From: Trema orientale
Lineage: Eukaryota; Streptophyta; Magnoliopsida; Rosales; Cannabaceae
NCBI GenBank assembly: GCA_002914845.1
Contig: JXTC01000008.1
Span: 466,891 to 530,890 of the forward strand
Length of the DNA stretch: 64,000 bases
Reading direction: 5' to 3'
Numbering within the stretch: position 1 is the first letter of the stretch; every line of letters begins with the position of its first letter. The position numbers and the translations under genes were made by a program. Of this stretch, positions 58,527 through 64,000 are shown piece by piece. The notes under the pieces were generated by a model. That model saw only the letters and a list, made by a program, of their open reading frames with translations, had not been told where the DNA came from and did not search any database.

Positions 58527-61140
58527 TGACTGACACAAATATCAGGTAAATTATTTGGTATATGTGTCGATATGTTTCTTGCTAGCTCGCATGTAGTCAG
58601 ATGGCTCAATGGGGAAGAAAAATGATTGTCTGACTTGAGAAACCTCTGTGCCCTATATTGGTGTTCTAGTGCATTCTTTTCAACATTCTACTACTGGAGT
58701 GAAGTTTTGGCATCTTTTCTTAAAATATGATGTTACAGGTTTTGTTTAACATAAACCGAGTTGTTTGTGATACAATTTTGTAGCACGCTGAGATAATTTT
58801 GAGATTTTCTTGTGTACATTTTTTTTTCGGAAAAAAATTAATATATGAATTTTAGTATTTTTGGTGTTGATCCTTGTATGAATTGTAGTTTCTGTTGTGC
58901 TTTTAAAGGCTTGAACGATTGGATTCCAGTGTCCCTTATTTAGAATCGCCGTTGGTGAATGCAACAACTTCAAGGCATGGTACCCAAAACTTGGATGTGG
59001 TTTGTTCTTTTCTTTAAAAAAAATTTAAAAAAAAAATCTATAAATGTAATATGGCCAGTAATTTCTTATTTGTTCACAAAAAACAAAAAGAAAAAAATTA
59101 TTGTGTCGTCTAATCCCGCTTACCACAAACCCCTAGTAACCTGGGGTTTGTCCTTCGTTTTAGAATGTTATAAACGTAAACCATGGATTTAATACAGAAC
59201 TTTTGATTAACGTCTATATGCTTTAGCGTAGTCAGTTCTTTTTAGTTATTTATTTATTTATAGAGAAGAATTAGTACAAGCGATTTGTTTTAATTCATGT
59301 CTTTTGTAATTCTCATCTCCTATATTGACCCTCAGTGTGTAATTTGCGTACAACTCTCGTCTATCAAACAGTTATGCTTATTACATTTTAATATGACAAA
59401 TAGACCCCAAAATGTGCACTATTTCATCAAATATTAATACAATTATCTGATTTCGTTGAAGGAAACTTCTGGTTATGGTGGACTCATGTGCGGCCAAATG
59501 TTTTCATTCGTTTAACCAATCTGGTATAAAAAAGTTTAATAGATAAATGACTCTGTTGGTCCTTAAATTATGGGAAATGTTTCACTTTAGTCTCTCAACT
59601 TAAATTGTTATGTTGATCTTTAAATTATTAAAAATGTTTCATCTTAATCAAATTTACCGTACATTCTGTTAGAAGAATCTTAATAGAAAGAGTACAAGAG
59701 ATGCATTTGTGCTTTATTTCGACAAATTATCACATTTCAAATTGTTTTAAAATGCATTTTTGTCTAATGTGTAACTAATTTTGGTCCAATCAATTGTTTT
59801 TAAACTATTTCAATTCATATTCTAATCTTTTTATAATGCTGATCTATGTTTCTACGTATGAAATGCGTACAATCTATGTTTCTACATATGAAATACGTAC
59901 AGCAGAAAAATAACTTGTGTCTCATATATGAAACTCAAAACAAAAATGACTAAAATGATTTTTTTTTTCATTGTTTAAGGAGTAAAATGACAAAATTCAG
60001 TATAAGAACAAAATTGAGATTTTCTTAATAGTTTAAGGACCAATAGGTTTATATATCCAAGTTTAAATGTTGGGAATTATGGTGAGCGCAATGTCCTATT
60101 ACGTTGTTTGGTGGAGTGCGACTTATCCAGAAGAATGTAAGGCTTTTCCTGAACTGTTCTCTCAACTCTCTCTCCCTCTCCCAAAATGTTCCTCTCTTCT
60201 TTTCTTATACATATCTAGTCTTCTTCGATTTGTGCAATCAATCTCTATAAGCATCAACAATTCTTCTAACAACAGGAGATCTCATCTGAAAATCAAATTC
60301 GAAAGAAGAAGAAGAAACAGTTGGATCTATAACTCCCACGTCTATGGTTCTATAGCAGGGGAGAATTACCTAGTCTTTCTTAATTTATGTCTCTTGAGTT
60401 CTCCTTTTATTCTGTGAATTTATGCGAATAGCCAGTTGAGTTATTTTTATTTATTTTTCGGTTAAGAAATCCAGTTCATAAATTGAATTAGACATTATGG
60501 TCAATCGTAGTTATTAGTCTCATTTTCCAAGTACTTTATTTGTCATAGTTTAATAAAGTACGCTATCAGGATAGACAATTAGCTTTCCTGAACTTGTTGA
60601 CTAATATATTGAATGAAATGAATTTTCTCCTTCGAAAAGTCCAGAGGAATGTACTTGTTAGATACTTTAAAAAATCCAAATGGCATAACCGTTACTGTCC
60701 CTTTTTCACAAAAGGGTAGTTCAAGTAGAAGTACGAGTGAGGGCGACTATCAATCAAAATTTTCATCTTCTTCCATTTATTTGGTCAAAGATTGTGTGAT
60801 TTATGGCCAAACCATGACAACAATAAATGGTGCAGAAATAGAGATTTGGATTCGATCATTAATTTTTTATTTTTTATTTTTTTATTATTTTTTTTAAAGA
60901 AGTGAGTTAATTCTTCTCGAGATTTCTTCTACGAGCATCATCCACCATCCTAGCATAAGAAAACGGAATCATAACTGAGAGAACCCAAAACATTCTTTAG
61001 CCTGAAAAGTGAAAAACCAAGATTCAAAGCCCTTCCACACAAACTATTATACACTTCAAAGTTGCAGATATGGAGGGAAGGAGTTGTGACATGAATGAGA
61101 GAAAGTATATAATGTTAAGAAACGGTCATACTTTGAAAGG
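58527..61140. other. Region between the convergent RCL1 and R3HCC1L-like genes
   Basis: The first few hundred bases are probably RCL1 3' UTR and the last 150 bp the 3' UTR of the minus-strand gene. Open frames at 60067-60417 and 60649-60897 have no recognised domain, and their codon content is not gene-like. A foldback element is listed separately. Confidence 0.45.
59553..60046. mobile_element. Foldback MITE, about 490 bp
   Basis: The left end CTGTTGGTCCTTAAATTAT is matched by the reverse complement of the right end (CCTATTGGTCCTTAAACTAT). Further in, CACTTTAGTCTCTCAACTTA and the inverted TTTAAGGAGTAAAATGACAA continue the arms. No target duplication was settled. Confidence 0.6.
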
Positions 61141-64000
61141 CTAATCATCAGAGCCCCAAGCATCATCTTTTAATTTTTGCCTCGTCACTATGCGGTTCCT
61201 CCTATCACCCTCCTGTTTTCTCAATTCTCTTGAACCAAATGACGTCGAAGGTAATTTTAATCCCATTCCTTGTGCAATCAGCCTCTGGGCAGTTCTTGCA
61301 GATGTCTTAGGCCTTTGTCGAGGAGGTTCAAGATCTGAAAAATGGATAATTACAATGGATGAGTACCAGATGCATCGAGAAGCCATCAGAATATAATATT
61401 TCTTTATGCTTGTAACCTTCAACTAATAAACCAACACTAAGTAGTATTATTTTGTTCCAGTATGTAGAATTAAACACCTTCAATCACAATCATCAGCATA
61501 TTAGGAGTGCTGCCACAGGAATTCCTTTCGTGCAATCAAATATCTTATCAAGCAAACTATAAAGCTGATACAAATCTTTAATACATTTTACGCATGCCTA
61601 ACGCTGTTTCTCAGAAAATTAATGCAGTATTTTAAGAGATATAGAGGAAGGTCCTTTCGAGCAAACCAATTAGTTTAAGTTTCTCACGTCTTAAAATTCC
61701 TCTGTTTCAATGCAACCGGGTAGAAACCATCCATTCCAATAGCTCAAATCGTTAGAAAGCAGATATAAACTGGTTTCTAATACTTTCCACCTCCCCAAAA
61801 GGTGTCGTAGTGGATATATAGATGTTCACAAGCCCCTGGAGTATAATCAACTAAACACGCCATGCTAGTAAACTATTAACAAGGAATATATGTTTCATAA
61901 AGATAAAATATTACCTTTAGGTGAGATTGAGTTTATAAGCTCATCATCCTCATTAAGTATATCTACTTTGAATGGACAACTTATGTGGTTCCTGGCCTCA
62001 AGTGCTGCATTAAAAAGATTAAGATAGTGATATACAAATTGAAAAAACACAATAAAAAAAAAAAAGAAATTAAAATGTCATAAATGAGATTTAATTAAGT
62101 GCATCTTACTTGCTAATCAAGATTATCTTCAACAGGTAATAGTAACCTCCCACTCCAAAATACCAATGTACAAATTCTCTATTAACTTGAGAATGGATTT
62201 TCAAGCAAAATATCTCACCATAATTAAAATCAAAATGGACACATGGATCTGAAACCAATTGGCATCAAGATGATAGTAGGAAACGCCAACTGCAACATGT
62301 GCAGACACTTCCAACTACAGGCTTACTCAAATTTCGATTAGTTTAATTGAAAATTAAAATTGTGGATCAAATAGAAGCGAATTCTTATGAGCCAAAAAGA
62401 GAACGAACAGGAGATTTGCACCTAAAACCAATATCATCAAGGGCTTTTCAACATTTTATGGAACATTTTAAGCCCTGGGTTGATAGAAACCTTGAGCATT
62501 TTTACACAACTGGTTGCAAACAATAGTGACACCAAAGAGACACCATAACCAGATCTTATGCCGTATAAAATATGCAGCAAATTATCAAATGTTTCAGCAA
62601 AACATTTAAAGTATAATCAATTTTGGTGAGATCATCTACAAGCAAGCAAGAATCATATTAACTGACAGTAGTAGCATTGACATTAAATTTGGATAGAGGA
62701 TACCAAGTAGATAATTAATTATTTTCATAAAATCAAGCATACTAAGGTTAAAGATATTAAGTTCATAAGTATTCATGAGGAAGAAAAACACTACAACATG
62801 GAATTACCAATTGATGGTGTACGGAATACTGCGAGTGCAGTGGTATCATTGACCCAGCGAATAACAACTCCACGATCTCTGAAGTCCTCGAAAAGCTTCT
62901 CCAGTTCTATTGTTCTAGTGCTTGGTGGAAAATCAGCCAAAATAAGAATATGACGAGTACCATACGTTGCTGAACACAATAACAAATCCTTAGATCTCAT
63001 ACACAAAGTCTAGAAAGCTGTAGTGGTCTAAATGCTATTTGAAACACATAAAACACAAAGACTAGCAAATCTTTAAGGATCTAATTGAAATAACTGATTA
63101 AGTGAAAATGATAATAGAGGATCTAATCTTAAATGGTTACCAGAGACATTACCACTCTTCTCACCCATCCAAACACCCCCCCCCCCCAACAGCGCCGCTC
63201 CCAAATAAATAAATAAAATTAAAACTTAATGAAGGGTGTCTCATGTTCTATAAACGAACCTTGATTGGCAGAAATCTGTAATTCTTATGGCTCTATCATC
63301 CTTTCAGAAGGTAGTAGGACAAGGCACTAATCAAAGAGATATTCCTTAATCCTCCCTCAGGAAGGTACCTAACTTTCTGCAATCTCTCAAGACCAGATGC
63401 TGTGCAGTGTTTTATACGATAGCCCTTAGCCTCTTACACATTTCATTATGATGTTATGGAAACAGAAAGGAGCTTGCAATTTATGTATGATTACATCCAA
63501 ACTACTATAAAAGTACACTCTTGGAGATGAACAAATTACAAAATGATTTATTAAACAAACTGGTGTTTTGGGAATGTAAAGAAACGGACAGCATCTTTCT
63601 GCATAAAAACACCCCATAACAAAACAAACAGAATTTCTGAAGTACTATAAGTAATAAATATCCAGTACTGTAAGTAATAAATATCCAACCAACCACACAG
63701 CAGATCTTTAAATTGCATTTTGATAATACTGATAAAATCCTTATGTGTAGTTTTTATAATAAAAAGATCTTATATTGCATAAACTTCTAAAACTAGAGTA
63801 AAGAGAAACATCAGTTCGAATAGTAATCCAAAATAAACATAGCGACCATAAAACTTTAAATTGTTGAAGACTTGCAACTTGTAACTTGTAACTTACGTTG
63901 CCTTACGTCTGAATTCCTTTCTGAGCTACAGGAAACACCTTCATCATCTAAGTTATCCGTAACTGACTTATCAGATAAATTGTCACTGTATAATTCATCT
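61141..64000 (-). CDS. R3HCC1L-like protein, last four coding exons (gene continues off the right edge)
   Basis: Minus-strand exons from the right: 63897 to beyond 64000, 62808-62969, 61915-62004 and 61141-61334 (stop TAG at 61141-61143). Borders are GT-AG and all phases match. The first visible exon is acidic and serine-rich (DNLDDEGVSCSSERN). The second encodes ILADFPPSTRTIELEKLFED and WVNDTTALAVFRTPSI, an RRM-like fold found in R3HCC1/R3HCC1L. The third continues ALEARNHISCPFKVDILNED. The last gives LEPPRQRPKTSARTAQRLIA and ends in an acidic DDAWGSDD tail. Family knowledge: R3HCC1-type proteins pair an R3H nucleic-acid-binding region with this C-terminal module; the plant role is not well defined. 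The N-terminal part is outside the window. Confidence 0.85.
63175..63187. repeat. Poly-C tract in intron
   Basis: A run of about 13 C with one A nearby lies in the intron between the first two visible exons of the R3HCC1L-like gene. Such runs are prone to sequencing error. Confidence 0.8.

Noticed and set aside
60067..60417. 116-codon frame between RCL1 and the R3HCC1L-like gene
   Set aside because: No recognisable domain, low-complexity serine/leucine/arginine content, and it starts just beyond a foldback MITE.

Overview
The window is plant nuclear DNA, almost certainly from a eudicot. The evidence is an AT-rich intergenic background, short GT-AG introns with T-rich acceptors, plant-specific gene families (U-box/ARM PUB ligases, RLK/Pelle-type kinase), and many small inverted-repeat transposons and decayed LTR retrotransposons. 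I cannot name the species. There is one sequence gap (42318-43259, all N). No tRNA, rRNA or CRISPR feature was seen.

Seven protein genes are supported. From left to right: (1) the 5' two exons of an ML-domain lipid-binding protein gene on the minus strand, running off the left edge; (2) a plus-strand gene of seven coding exons (7401-14310) for a 300-residue receptor-like-kinase-derived protein that has lost the HRD, DFG and activation-segment motifs, with a 3.8 kb first intron carrying a non-autonomous gag-only retroelement; (3) a minus-strand type-A DnaJ/HSP40 gene of five exons, 420 residues, CaaX-terminated, with a TATA box and a near-perfect heat-shock element upstream; (4) an intronless U-box/ARM E3 ligase of the PUB22/23 type on the plus strand; (5) a second intronless U-box/ARM ligase, PUB24-like, on the minus strand about 17 kb away; (6) RCL1, the RNA 3'-phosphate-cyclase-like ribosome-biogenesis protein, six exons, plus strand; (7) the last four exons of an R3HCC1L-like gene on the minus strand, convergent with RCL1 and leaving the window on the right. 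The genes do not form one pathway. The two PUB genes are paralogues probably separated by repeat insertion.

Most of the remaining sequence is repeats. The most informative part is a set of AT-rich foldback elements with terminal GGG/GGA starts and 9-10 bp target-site duplications, the signature of Mutator-like (MULE) elements. Two have perfect 10 bp duplications (21104-21453 and 31965-32323), one has very long arms built of short subrepeats (27108-27912), and one (38341-41109) looks like a 2.8 kb Pack-MULE: family-related arms enclosing a gene-like fragment and a nested LTR. There is also a pair of palindromic MITEs 1.1 kb apart, a 163 bp near-perfect hairpin upstream of the kinase-like gene, a decayed copia element with its LTR (34340-37180), two further LTR pieces of similar type, a Ty3-type gag remnant and several exact short tandem duplications. 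Exon boundaries were derived by hand from splice signals and reading-frame continuity. No alignment or database search was run.
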